From positions 1 to 41,001 of the forward strand of contig WFTL01000037.1 in assembly GCA_015485495.1 (NCBI GenBank): a stretch of 41,001 nt of DNA, in the 5' to 3' direction. The translations under genes were made by a program, and so were the position numbers. This document shows, in pieces, positions 26,772 to 35,313 of this stretch. The notes beneath the pieces were generated by a model. That model saw only the letters and a program-made list of their open reading frames with translations. It did not search any database and was not told the origin of the DNA. This DNA comes from Planctomycetaceae bacterium. GTDB taxonomy: Bacteria > Planctomycetota > Planctomycetia > Planctomycetales > Planctomycetaceae. The first letter of the stretch is position 1; each line of letters starts with the position of its first letter.

Positions 26772-27379
26772 TGTCCGGTACGGAAACAGCCGTGGAACAT
26801 GTTCTGGTGATTCCCACAGACGTGTTTCACGAAGTCGGTCATTTTCAGGGGTTCTGCAGCGACACGGAACGCTATCTGAACGTCATTCTGGATCCGGTGT
26901 ATGCCAGTTATCGTCCGCGGCCGGAAATGGAAAAAGATCCTTCGTTCAAACAGCTCATCCCGTACTGCATCTTCGAATGCGACGGGCAGGTGTTTCATTA
27001 CCGCCGGGGCAGCGGACAGGGCGAATCGCGGCTGCATTCGCTGCGGTCCGTGGGCGTCGGCGGACATGTGTCCACGCTGGACCGGGATGGCTGCCAGACG
27101 CCCTACCTGGAAGGAATGAAACGCGAAATTGCCGAAGAAATCGATCTGCAGTCCGACTGGACGGAAACCTGTGCCGGACTGATCAACGACGACGAAACCG
27201 ATGTGGGACGCGTTCATCTGGGAATTGTTCACATTTTCCGGCTGGACAGTCCCAAAGTTTTGCCACGCGAAAAGTCGATGATAGACGCAGGATTCGCGCC
27301 ACCGGAACAACTGGTACGCGAACGGGACGAATTCGAAACCTGGTCACAAATCTGTCTGAGTCACCTGTACGGAGCCTGA
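26771..27379 (+). CDS. Nudix-like protein with incomplete Nudix box
   Basis: The protein has 202 residues, starting at the ATG that overlaps the trpC stop (TGATG). The segment [12 protein letters not shown] (~93-104) followed by [13 protein letters not shown] (R118, E119, E122, E123) resembles a Nudix box, which binds metal and a nucleoside diphosphate linked to another group. The Glu expected eight residues before the RE pair is a Thr here, so the box is divergent. Similar proteins are annotated in databases as Nudix or phosphoesterase-like. The coupling with trpC suggests co-translation, but no link with tryptophan synthesis is evident. It is probably cytoplasmic, without a signal peptide. 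Confidence 0.78.
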   Translation: MSGTETAVEHVLVIPTDVFHEVGHFQGFCSDTERYLNVILDPVYASYRPRPEMEKDPSFKQLIPYCIFECDGQVFHYRRGSGQGESRLHSLRSVGVGGHVSTLDRDGCQTPYLEGMKREIAEEIDLQSDWTETCAGLINDDETDVGRVHLGIVHIFRLDSPKVLPREKSMIDAGFAPPEQLVRERDEFETWSQICLSHLYGA

Positions 27380-27496
27380 CGGAAGATACAGCAGCAGAAT
27401 CGGCCGATGCCCGCTTCCTGGCGGCCATTGCAGCCGATTTCGGAATCGGCGGTCCGATGATGGCCGTCGATCTGCAGGGACGGGCCAGGAACAGCC

Positions 27497-27503
27497 AGGA
27501 GGG
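27497..27503 (+). promoter_or_regulatory. Shine-Dalgarno site deciding the ATG at 27512
   Basis: AGGAGGG lies 8 nt before the ATG at 27512 but only 2 nt before the in-frame ATG at 27506. Confidence 0.75.
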
Positions 27504-27511
27504 CGATGGTG

Positions 27512-28153
27512 ATGACGCGTGTGAGCATTTTTCTGCTGCCGATGCTGCTGGCAGCCGCGGCGGTACGGGCCGACGACCCCGATGACCGACCCCGCGCCCA
27601 GGGACAGCTTTCCGAAGACGAACTGGGACAGGCTCTGCAGGCCATCCATCTGAAGCCGACGAAAACCGACAAACGGTACGATTTCGCGTTCAAGACCAGC
27701 ATCAACGGCGAAGAATGGAAATTCAGCATGTCGGCTGTGCTGAGCCGCAATGAAGAATCCATCTGGATCATGGCCTGGCTGGATCAGATTCCCCGCACCG
27801 CCGCCGAGGTCCCGCGAACGGCCCTGCTGCGGCTGCTGGCCGCCAATGACCGCCTGGGAAACGGGAAGTTCTTCGCCTACATCCCGACGAATAAACGATT
27901 CGTTCTGCAACGGGTCGTTCCCAACAAAAACATGACTGTCCGCCGACTGCGGAACGTTCTGCAGGATCTGGCCATCAGCGTCGCCGACGAATATCCAATC
28001 TGGTCGACGGCCGGCTGGAATCCGAAGAAAAACCGTATCGCTGATCAGTCCAGCGGTCGTCCGGTTCCCCGCAATCCGTCGGATCCGACACGGTCCAATC
28101 GTATCCGGGCTTCGGAATCTGCATCGAAATTCAGCAACCGCAGTGTGAACTGA
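27512..28153 (+). CDS. Secreted YbjN-like protein
   Basis: The protein has 213 residues. A signal peptide (MTRVSIFLLPMLLAAAAVRA) begins at the ATG 27512, which the ribosome site favours. The mature part (~55-160) has KRYDFAFKTSINGEEWKFSMSAVLS, IWIMAWLD, LLRLLAANDRLGNGKFFAYIP and LRNVLQDLAISV. This order of strands and helices resembles the YbjN / type III secretion chaperone-like fold, known in planctomycetes as secreted versions. The C-terminal 45 residues are polar and probably disordered. Function unknown. Confidence 0.8.
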   Translation: MTRVSIFLLPMLLAAAAVRADDPDDRPRAQGQLSEDELGQALQAIHLKPTKTDKRYDFAFKTSINGEEWKFSMSAVLSRNEESIWIMAWLDQIPRTAAEVPRTALLRLLAANDRLGNGKFFAYIPTNKRFVLQRVVPNKNMTVRRLRNVLQDLAISVADEYPIWSTAGWNPKKNRIADQSSGRPVPRNPSDPTRSNRIRASESASKFSNRSVN

Positions 28154-28215
28154 AACCGCCGTATCGTCGGAACGGCTGCCTCATTCCACGAGGACATCCG
28201 GAACCAGGGGGGTGA

Positions 28216-28248
28216 GCAGGCCGATTCGTCTTCGACGGATCGGCCTGC
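28216..28248. terminator. Bidirectional terminator-like hairpin between convergent genes
   Basis: A 15-bp stem (28216-28230 with 28234-28248, one G-T pair) around a TTC loop lies between the ends of two convergent genes. A second hairpin (GGCCGC-CTG-GCGGCC, 28258-28272) follows. T-runs are weak, but position and stability favour termination in both directions. Confidence 0.65.
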
Positions 28249-28278
28249 CTGTTGCGCGGCCGCCTGGCGGCCAGGGCA

Positions 28279-31200
28279 TCATCGTTTCTGTCGCGTCAGC
28301 CGCACCGAATGCAGTTCGAACAGAGGAAATTCCGGATCCCCGTCCGGTGACAGAGTCAGAGTCAGCAGACCGGGCGACAGTTCCAGAGAACCGGCTTTCC
28401 AGCGGCGCCGTACTCCCGGAGTTCCGGTTCCCGGCACACTGGCGCTCATCTGGCGGGCCTGCGTGGCCAGTTTCAGACGCCCGCCGGCATGCGCATCGGG
28501 GCAGACGTAGTCGAACTCCACGTCCCAGTGCCCCCAGCCGTCTGGACGAATCTGCCAGACAAGCCGGTCTTCCGAAGATGTCCAGCGGACCGCCGAGTCG
28601 GTATCAGCCCGGTAAACGATATTCGGGCCGTAGAATTCGGCCGCCGCAACCGGCAGGATCAGAACGTTGTCTTCAGCAGAGATGCGGCGAGGCAGATTGC
28701 CGGCAAAGCGTTTCCACGGAGTATCGGCCGCCTGCACAAAGGCAATGACATCCGCCAGGTCCTGTTCTGTCAGATCCCGTTCGAATCCTTCCGGCATGAA
28801 GGAACGGCCGGATGCCAGAAGCTGTTCAAGATCCGCACGCAGCAGTTCCCGCGTTTTTCCGTCGCTGCCGACGATGGTCAGAGACGTTTCCGTTTCGTTC
28901 TGTACCAGGCCGGACACGGTCCGCCCGTCGGCCAGCACCGCCGTGTAGCTCAAAAAACGACTTTCCACAGCCCGATTGGGGTCCAGAATGGCCGTCACAA
29001 GAGTCGACACACTGCGGTCGCGCAGGTTCGACAGATCCGCACCGATCTGCTGGCCCGTGTTTTCGAGACGATGACAGACTGCGCATCGACGACGGAACAC
29101 TGCAGCGCCGTCTGAAGGGTCTCCGGACAGCCGTTGCACCCGTGCCGTCCATTCCCGCACAAGCTGCTGCCGCTGCGTCTGCGATGAAAACTTCAGCACC
29201 TGCTGAGCCCGCTGCTGAACAGCGGCGTTCGGATGAGTGAACAGCCGCTCGCGACAGACTGCATCGAGATCGGACCCGGACAGCAGACCGCTTTCAATGC
29301 CATCCAGCAGATCCGCCGCAGATGATTCGCGTTCCACGGCCAGTTCCTGGATCTGACGGCGGCGCTCCGGCGACAGTTCCGACCAGCGGTTCAGAACCGT
29401 TCGAACGGCGCCGACCGATACAAGAGCCTTCAAAGCGGCTTCCTGCAGAAGCGGTGGATGGACGGATCCGGTCAGATCGAGCACGCGATTCCGGAGGCTG
29501 TCCGGCAGATTCTCCAGAGCAGCAAACACTTCCAGAGCGGCTGCCGTGCGGTTCGGGTCCGCATCGTCCAGCAGCATTTCGGCCTGTCTGCCGGTCGCCG
29601 AAACGACCTCTGCTGTGGCGGAATCCGACTGCAGAATCTTTGTGCGGCGTACCATACGAATCATGTCGGCCGCCAGCCGCATTTCAGCGGCCGATGGCCG
29701 CTTTTCGTGTGCCACACGATGCAGAATCTGCTGAATCGAATCGCGGATATCAGCCGTCCTTTCAAACCGGCGTGCCTGATCCATCAGCAGTGCGGTCAGT
29801 TCACGATCGGGATCGGGCCGGCGTCCGACACTTTGCAGCACGTCGATCACTGTATCGGCTGTGAGCGAGGACAGGACGGCCCGACGGATCCATTCGTTTT
29901 TCGGATCCTGAAGCAGAATCCTTCCCAGAAGTTCTCCGGCCTGTTCCGTCGAAACACGGCCCAGTGTGCAGGCGAGCTGCAGACGGACTCCGACATCCGG
30001 ATCGGCGGCCCGTTCTTCCAGAACGGCCGCAAGCTGTTCTTCCGGAATGGGAATGTCTTCCAGCAGGGGAATGGCCCGGCGACGCACGCGGGCATCCGGG
30101 TCGCGCAAAGCAGTCAGCAGACGGGAAACTGAAAGATGACCGGTCATGGCAGCCGTGCACACGGCCTGAAGGCGAACGGCCGGAAGATCGGACGTCCATG
30201 GCAGAGCATTCGTCACAGCATCGGTCCATTCATCCTGGCGATGCTGCAGCAGCCGCTGAGCCGTATCCCGCTGCCACCCGTTCGGACTGCCGATGCGGGC
30301 CGCCAGTTCGGTCAATGGAACAGAACGGCCGTCTGCCACGGACCAGCCGGCACGGGATTTCCACGTGGATGAATCTGCCGGCCGGATGCGATAAATCCGA
30401 CCCATGGAACAGCCGGCTCTCAGGTCCAGACGCATCTGCGCAGACGCGGGAATCCACTGCGGATGTTCAATGACCTGGCGGTACATGTCGCACAGATAGA
30501 TGGCTCCATCCGGTCCCGTGCGCACCATCGTCGGACGAAACCAGTTGTCGGAACTGGCGAGAAATTCGGAGGCTGCTTCTTCAGGAGCCCGCTTTCCACA
30601 GAAGGTGACGCCACAGCGTGTGAGCACCAGACGCGATACCAGATTATGAACCGGCTCGCATGTCAGCGCATTTCCGTACCAGCCGCTTCCCGGCAGCGTG
30701 TCGCGGTAGATGGCTGTGCCGCAGGCAGAAGTGAACCGGTTGACGCTGAAGAAATCGTTGAAGCGCGCCACCGTGCGGCTCACCGGGTACACTCTGGCAG
30801 CTCCCGGTTCAGACGAGACCTGGGCGCGCAGGGATCCGATTCGGGCAAACGGATTCCGCTCGGCATACCGGCTTTCCATCACGTAGTGCCAGATCGGATT
30901 CGAATTGTTGTTTCCGAACCACTGGCCGAAATCGTCCCGTTCGCGGCAGAACTGAGTCTGACCGGCAACTGTTTCCAGGCGTCCGCTGTCCGGATGGAAT
31001 CTCAGATCGCGAAAACGGATGCCGATGCCGTCCGGGTTTTCGGTGTGGTCCATCGGTTCCGGACCCTGCGGACCGGTTCGACTGACAACGCGGACCTTCC
31101 CGCCGCTGTCTCCGTTGGCCAGGTACAGCCAGCCGTCCAGTCCCCACCGCAGTCCGTTGATCCGATGCTGCTGATTGCCTTCTGAAAACCCGGTCAGCAG

Positions 31201-33030
31201 GACGGTCTGTCGATCGCAGATTCCGTCGTCATCGGTGTCTTCGGCGTAGATCACATCGGGAGCGGCCGTGATGATGACACCATCGCGCCACACGCACAGA
31301 CCGGTCGGCCAGGCCGGTCCCTGGAGAAACGTGACGGCCGAATCGTACCGTCCGTCGCCGTCGTCATCGGTCAGAACCCGAACTCTTCCCCCGGTATCGG
31401 CGTTCGGATAATCGCCCATTTCCACAACCCACAGCCGTCCGCGGATATCCCAGTCGAAGGCCACCGGATCCTGAATGAGCGGTTCGGACGCGACCAGCTC
31501 CACCTGGAACCGAGGATGTGTGACAAAGGATGCCAGAGCGTCCTCAGGAGGTTTTGGTCCGGGGTAATCCTGCAGCAGCTTTTCCGAATAGAACCGGTGC
31601 GGCAGAAGCTTCTGAACGGTCCAGCAGATGCGGTCTTCGGTTTCGGGAGACAGACGGCCGGGCAGTCCGAAGTATTTCATGGACGATTCGGCTTCATAGC
31701 CGCCTTCCCGCAGGACGCGCTTCGAAGGAATGTAACACGGCAGGTCGTTGCTGCAGCCGCAGACCCAGAGACGGTCCGCATCGAACATGCTGTTCAGCCT
31801 CAGCGTGTAGTCGATGACCACTTCACCCCCCAGAAACACGACCGCCAGATCATCTCCGAAGACCCATGTCTGCACCGGATAGTTTTCCACGGCTGTCGGC
31901 AGATGCCCGTCACGTTCTGCTTTGGCCACCATTCGGCGGGCCAGGGCGCCGTCGATTCCCGGGAGCCGTGTTCGGGCCTGCCAGTGTTCCAGAGAAGGCA
32001 AAGGTCCGAAAGGAAGGTCGATGTGTTCCAGACGGCACTGCAGCCGCGGATTCACCGGCTGCAGTCCGGATTCTCCGTCCTGTGGCTTCCCTGCCAGAAC
32101 CCGCCGCACCGACTGCGCACAGGTCCGGCCATGTTCGGCCGACAGATCGGCATCTGCGGAGCGCCGAGGATTGATATCGCCTCCGCAGCCGACCGCCACC
32201 AGTGCCACACAGCCGGGATGGTCGGCTTCAATGAAGTCGGCCGCGTATCCCGGCCAGTCTCCGCTGATACGGTTGTGAGCACCCGCGCTGGTGGTGGCAT
32301 GACAGGCGTAGTTCATCACGACTGCCAGAAGCTGTCCGGTGGGTGTGTGAGCGGCCAGAATCGGCAGCCGCCGGTCAACCGGACCATCTGCCGATTCGCC
32401 GCTGACGATCTGTCCGTCTTTCCACACGCGCCGGTTGCGGGCGAAATCGGCCTGTCCGAATCCTGCCGACAGTGTTGCCGGTTTCCGTGCTGCAACGGCC
32501 GCCCGCACCACGTTCACCAGTCTGTCTCGGAGGTTCCGTTCGTACTGAATCAGACGCTGCCTTTCCGCGTCCGTCACATTCACCAGACTCAGCGGCGCGC
32601 AGCTCATGATCCAGGGGGCCGAATGCGTGTGCGTGAACGACACCACGAACCGCTGACGTTCCAGCGGCAGAAAACGTGAGATGTCTTCATAGACGGCATC
32701 GACGAATTCGGATGTCAGTCCGCAGGTGTCCACGGTCAGCAGAACGGCCAGCGGCTGTCGAATCGTCCCGGCCGAGTCGGTGGTCCCGCCAGAGGTGGTT
32801 CCGCCGATGGCCAGGGCGCGGGCATGCAGACGCGACAGGATGCCGTCGGATTCTGTCCGGCGATGGGCATATCCGGCCAGCCGCAGCGGTCGATCCGGCG
32901 TGATGTCCGTGACAGCAGCCCCGACAGGCACCAGCGGCAGTTGATCGTCGGTTGGCCCGGCGGACAATACGGATCCGACGTCGGCGGCGGAAAACAGAAG
33001 AGCACAACAGCAAAGGAGGACAGGACGCAT
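28279..33030 (-). CDS. Ceramidase-like / PVC-type dehydrogenase / cytochrome c fusion protein
   Basis: The protein has 1583 residues from the ATG at 33030, which opens a signal peptide (MRPVLLCCCALLFSAADVGS); the frame extends upstream to 33147 without one. Residues ~30-485 are a neutral-ceramidase-like domain: FTHTHSAPW (H134, H136), NYACHATT (H244), ISGDWPGYA (S256), GCGGDINPR and GGEVVIDY (E403). Residues ~490-880 are a PVC-type dehydrogenase propeller (VASEPLIQDPVAFDWDIRG, DDDGDGRYD). Residues ~900-1300 are HEAT-like repeats. CAVCH, a c-type heme site, is at residues 1316-1320 (plus-strand 29071-29085), followed by the IGADLSNLR and SFMPEGFE tail of the cytochrome module. A beta-rich domain closes the protein (~1410-1583). 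The parts share one frame with no sign of frameshift. It converges on the YbjN-like gene. Confidence 0.93.
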   Translation of the reverse strand: MRPVLLCCCALLFSAADVGSVLSAGPTDDQLPLVPVGAAVTDITPDRPLRLAGYAHRRTESDGILSRLHARALAIGGTTSGGTTDSAGTIRQPLAVLLTVDTCGLTSEFVDAVYEDISRFLPLERQRFVVSFTHTHSAPWIMSCAPLSLVNVTDAERQRLIQYERNLRDRLVNVVRAAVAARKPATLSAGFGQADFARNRRVWKDGQIVSGESADGPVDRRLPILAAHTPTGQLLAVVMNYACHATTSAGAHNRISGDWPGYAADFIEADHPGCVALVAVGCGGDINPRRSADADLSAEHGRTCAQSVRRVLAGKPQDGESGLQPVNPRLQCRLEHIDLPFGPLPSLEHWQARTRLPGIDGALARRMVAKAERDGHLPTAVENYPVQTWVFGDDLAVVFLGGEVVIDYTLRLNSMFDADRLWVCGCSNDLPCYIPSKRVLREGGYEAESSMKYFGLPGRLSPETEDRICWTVQKLLPHRFYSEKLLQDYPGPKPPEDALASFVTHPRFQVELVASEPLIQDPVAFDWDIRGRLWVVEMGDYPNADTGGRVRVLTDDDGDGRYDSAVTFLQGPAWPTGLCVWRDGVIITAAPDVIYAEDTDDDGICDRQTVLLTGFSEGNQQHRINGLRWGLDGWLYLANGDSGGKVRVVSRTGPQGPEPMDHTENPDGIGIRFRDLRFHPDSGRLETVAGQTQFCRERDDFGQWFGNNNSNPIWHYVMESRYAERNPFARIGSLRAQVSSEPGAARVYPVSRTVARFNDFFSVNRFTSACGTAIYRDTLPGSGWYGNALTCEPVHNLVSRLVLTRCGVTFCGKRAPEEAASEFLASSDNWFRPTMVRTGPDGAIYLCDMYRQVIEHPQWIPASAQMRLDLRAGCSMGRIYRIRPADSSTWKSRAGWSVADGRSVPLTELAARIGSPNGWQRDTAQRLLQHRQDEWTDAVTNALPWTSDLPAVRLQAVCTAAMTGHLSVSRLLTALRDPDARVRRRAIPLLEDIPIPEEQLAAVLEERAADPDVGVRLQLACTLGRVSTEQAGELLGRILLQDPKNEWIRRAVLSSLTADTVIDVLQSVGRRPDPDRELTALLMDQARRFERTADIRDSIQQILHRVAHEKRPSAAEMRLAADMIRMVRRTKILQSDSATAEVVSATGRQAEMLLDDADPNRTAAALEVFAALENLPDSLRNRVLDLTGSVHPPLLQEAALKALVSVGAVRTVLNRWSELSPERRRQIQELAVERESSAADLLDGIESGLLSGSDLDAVCRERLFTHPNAAVQQRAQQVLKFSSQTQRQQLVREWTARVQRLSGDPSDGAAVFRRRCAVCHRLENTGQQIGADLSNLRDRSVSTLVTAILDPNRAVESRFLSYTAVLADGRTVSGLVQNETETSLTIVGSDGKTRELLRADLEQLLASGRSFMPEGFERDLTEQDLADVIAFVQAADTPWKRFAGNLPRRISAEDNVLILPVAAAEFYGPNIVYRADTDSAVRWTSSEDRLVWQIRPDGWGHWDVEFDYVCPDAHAGGRLKLATQARQMSASVPGTGTPGVRRRWKAGSLELSPGLLTLTLSPDGDPEFPLFELHSVRLTRQKR

Positions 33031-33295
33031 CGGCAGAAAACCTGGACGCTGAACAGGGGCCGTGTCAACAGCAGGCCCGGTCGGAACGGGATCCGGGAAG
33101 GCGGAAGGAATTGTCACATTACCGCTGCGACACGGCCAGGTCCACAACGGTGTGATCCTTCGAGTGCCGTGGTGCAGACAGCCATTCGGAATCGACGAAC
33201 GGTAGCGACGGTCCCCGGGACGACGGTATGATGCGGGGACAGCGGTGCAGACGATTCGTACACGTCATCGCATGGTCCGTAGAAGGCTGCTTCAC

Positions 33296-34132
33296 ATGCC
33301 CAGAAAGCGGGCGGAAAAGAAGTCGATTCGACAGGCACGGCCTGAAAACAGGTCGGCGGCAGCGGATCAGGACCACCGTACCGACAGTTTTGCATCCGAA
33401 GTGGACCGGTTCATTTCGTCCTACGGAACGTTGGACACAGACGACACATTGCCCGAACGTCCGACACAGGCCGACGAAAAACAGGCGCCCCGGATTCCGG
33501 ATGGACTTCAGATCGTCGGAACGGGACTACTGGTCCAGGCCGGAGCACTGGCCGGTGCTCTGCTGCTGGCGACAGGTCTGCTTCTGGCATGGACTCAGGG
33601 ACGCATTACAGACGAGACACTGTTTCGTTCGTGGCCCCTGCTGGTGATCTGCGCTGTGGTGTTCACAGGTGGTGAAGCGGCAGGGATGACGGCGCCGAAA
33701 TCATCGCATGCGGTGTCTCTGAGTGCAGGGACTCTGGTGTGTACGGTTCTGTATGCAGCCGTTCTGATCGCTCAGCGGCTGGCCGGTTCGGCAACCTGGA
33801 TGATGGTGGTGCTGACAGACCTGACGGAGCTGGTCCTGCTGAGTGCGCGTTTCGTGTTTTCCGGCCTGTTCCTGATGCAGATCGCCCGTTATGCGCAACA
33901 AAAGGCGAATGAAACGCGTGCGGCTTTCGTCATTCCCGGTATTCCGCTCGTCCTGATCATCATGACGGCCTGGTCCTGGTGGGGGCCGACCGTGACGGAA
34001 CAGACCGGCCGGACGTCGCGGCTGCTGATTCGCAGCATTCAGGGCGGCATCGTCCTGACAGGTGCTGCAGCGGCCGTGCTGTACCTGACAATTCTGATCA
34101 CTCTGGGCCGAAATCTCCGGCGCAGACCATAA
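33296..34132 (+). CDS. Integral membrane protein of unknown function
   Basis: The protein has 278 residues from the ATG at 33296, with GAAGG 10 nt upstream; in-frame starts at 33245 and 33272 are possible. A charged N-terminal region of about 70 residues (KRAEKKSIRQ, then DRTDSF and DTDDTLPER) is followed by six hydrophobic segments (roughly 77-100, 112-130, 140-160, 172-197, 213-231 and 248-270). No known family is recognised. The arrangement of a long disordered cytoplasmic head and a membrane bundle is seen in several planctomycete proteins. It is followed by the NHL gene 63 bp downstream on the same strand. Confidence 0.75.
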   Translation: MPRKRAEKKSIRQARPENRSAAADQDHRTDSFASEVDRFISSYGTLDTDDTLPERPTQADEKQAPRIPDGLQIVGTGLLVQAGALAGALLLATGLLLAWTQGRITDETLFRSWPLLVICAVVFTGGEAAGMTAPKSSHAVSLSAGTLVCTVLYAAVLIAQRLAGSATWMMVVLTDLTELVLLSARFVFSGLFLMQIARYAQQKANETRAAFVIPGIPLVLIIMTAWSWWGPTVTEQTGRTSRLLIRSIQGGIVLTGAAAAVLYLTILITLGRNLRRRP

Positions 34133-34194
34133 CAGCCGACAGCCGTCAGGCCTGCTGCCGAAGAATCCGATTTCCTGTGTGGAGTTTCTGAACC

Positions 34195-35274
34195 ATGGAC
34201 ATCTTTGGGCGGAACAGCGTCTGTATGCGATGGTGCCTGCTGCTGGTCGGGGGATTTCTGCTGCTGCGACCGGCAGTGGCTGCAGCGGCCGGGGCACCCG
34301 GATACGCGGAAGAACCGGTTGTGACGGAATACGACCCGGATCCGGACTGGCCGAAATACCCGGATCACATCAGTTCCCGCGGCTGGACATCCGGCATGGC
34401 CATCGACAGCCATGAGCACATCTGGTTCTTCAAGAAGGGTCCCGATCCGGTTCAGGTGTACACGGTGGACGGCGATTTCGTTCGTTCCTGGGGACGGGGG
34501 CAGTTCGACAACCCGCACCACCTGCGAATCGATCATGAAGACAATGTGTGGATTGCCGATTTCGGTCTGCATGTGATCCAGAAATTCACTCCGGAAGGAA
34601 AACTGCTGATGACGCTGGGAACGCGCGGTGTTCCCGGTGAAGACGAAACTCACTTTTTTCGGCCGACCGATATGGCCATCACTCCGGAAGGAGACATCTT
34701 CGTCACGGACGGTTACGGCAATCGGCGGGTTGTTCACTTCGACCGCAACGGAAAATTCGTTCGCGCCTGGGGTCACTACGGCTCGGCTCCGGGAACTTTC
34801 GTCCTGCCGCATGCCATCGCTCTGGACTCACAAGGCCGCCTGTATGTGGCCGATCGCAACAGTGGACGGATCCAGATTTTCAGCCAGAAAGGAGAGTTCC
34901 TCGAACAGTGGTCCGGCCTGATCATGCCGTGGGGCCTGTTCATTTCCCACGATGACCGGATCTGGGTCTGCGGTTCGTCGCCTCACTGGTGGCTGCGGGA
35001 CGGACAGTACCCGGAATACAAGGATCAGATATTCATGCGATTCGATCCGCAGGGGTATGTGCGTCAGGTCTGGACGATCCCGCTGGGAGACATCGGGGAC
35101 GATAAGAACAATCCGGTCACCGACCGCCTGCGTCCGGGTGAAGCCGTCGGTGTCCACTGCATTGTGGAAGATTCGCAGGGAAATCTCTACGTGGGCGATA
35201 TTTACGGTGAGCGGGCTCAGAAATTCGTGCCGATTCGCCGGCGTCGGAAAACGGACCGCACAGACGGATCCTGA
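34195..35274 (+). CDS. Secreted NHL-repeat beta-propeller protein
   Basis: The protein has 359 residues. A signal peptide covers about residues 1-32 (hydrophobic LLLVGGFLLL, then AVAAAAG). The mature part is a six-bladed propeller of NHL type: GMAIDSHEHIWFF, HHLRIDHEDNVWIADFGLHVIQKF, DMAITPEGDIFVTDGYGNRRVVHFD, HAIALDSQGRLYVADRNSGRIQIF and IVEDSQGNLYVGD. This form resembles the lyase domain of peptidylglycine alpha-amidating enzymes, but the lyase metal site cannot be confirmed. GGAG lies 11 nt before the ATG. It converges on the zinc-ribbon gene with a 39-bp gap. Confidence 0.92.
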   Translation: MDIFGRNSVCMRWCLLLVGGFLLLRPAVAAAAGAPGYAEEPVVTEYDPDPDWPKYPDHISSRGWTSGMAIDSHEHIWFFKKGPDPVQVYTVDGDFVRSWGRGQFDNPHHLRIDHEDNVWIADFGLHVIQKFTPEGKLLMTLGTRGVPGEDETHFFRPTDMAITPEGDIFVTDGYGNRRVVHFDRNGKFVRAWGHYGSAPGTFVLPHAIALDSQGRLYVADRNSGRIQIFSQKGEFLEQWSGLIMPWGLFISHDDRIWVCGSSPHWWLRDGQYPEYKDQIFMRFDPQGYVRQVWTIPLGDIGDDKNNPVTDRLRPGEAVGVHCIVEDSQGNLYVGDIYGERAQKFVPIRRRRKTDRTDGS

Positions 35275-35313
35275 ACGATCTGGCTGCCGCCATGAGGGTG
35301 CGGGCGGCCGCTT

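Noticed and set aside
31516-32679. Plus-strand frame of 387 codons
   Set aside because: It is antisense to the ceramidase-like domain of the fusion gene.
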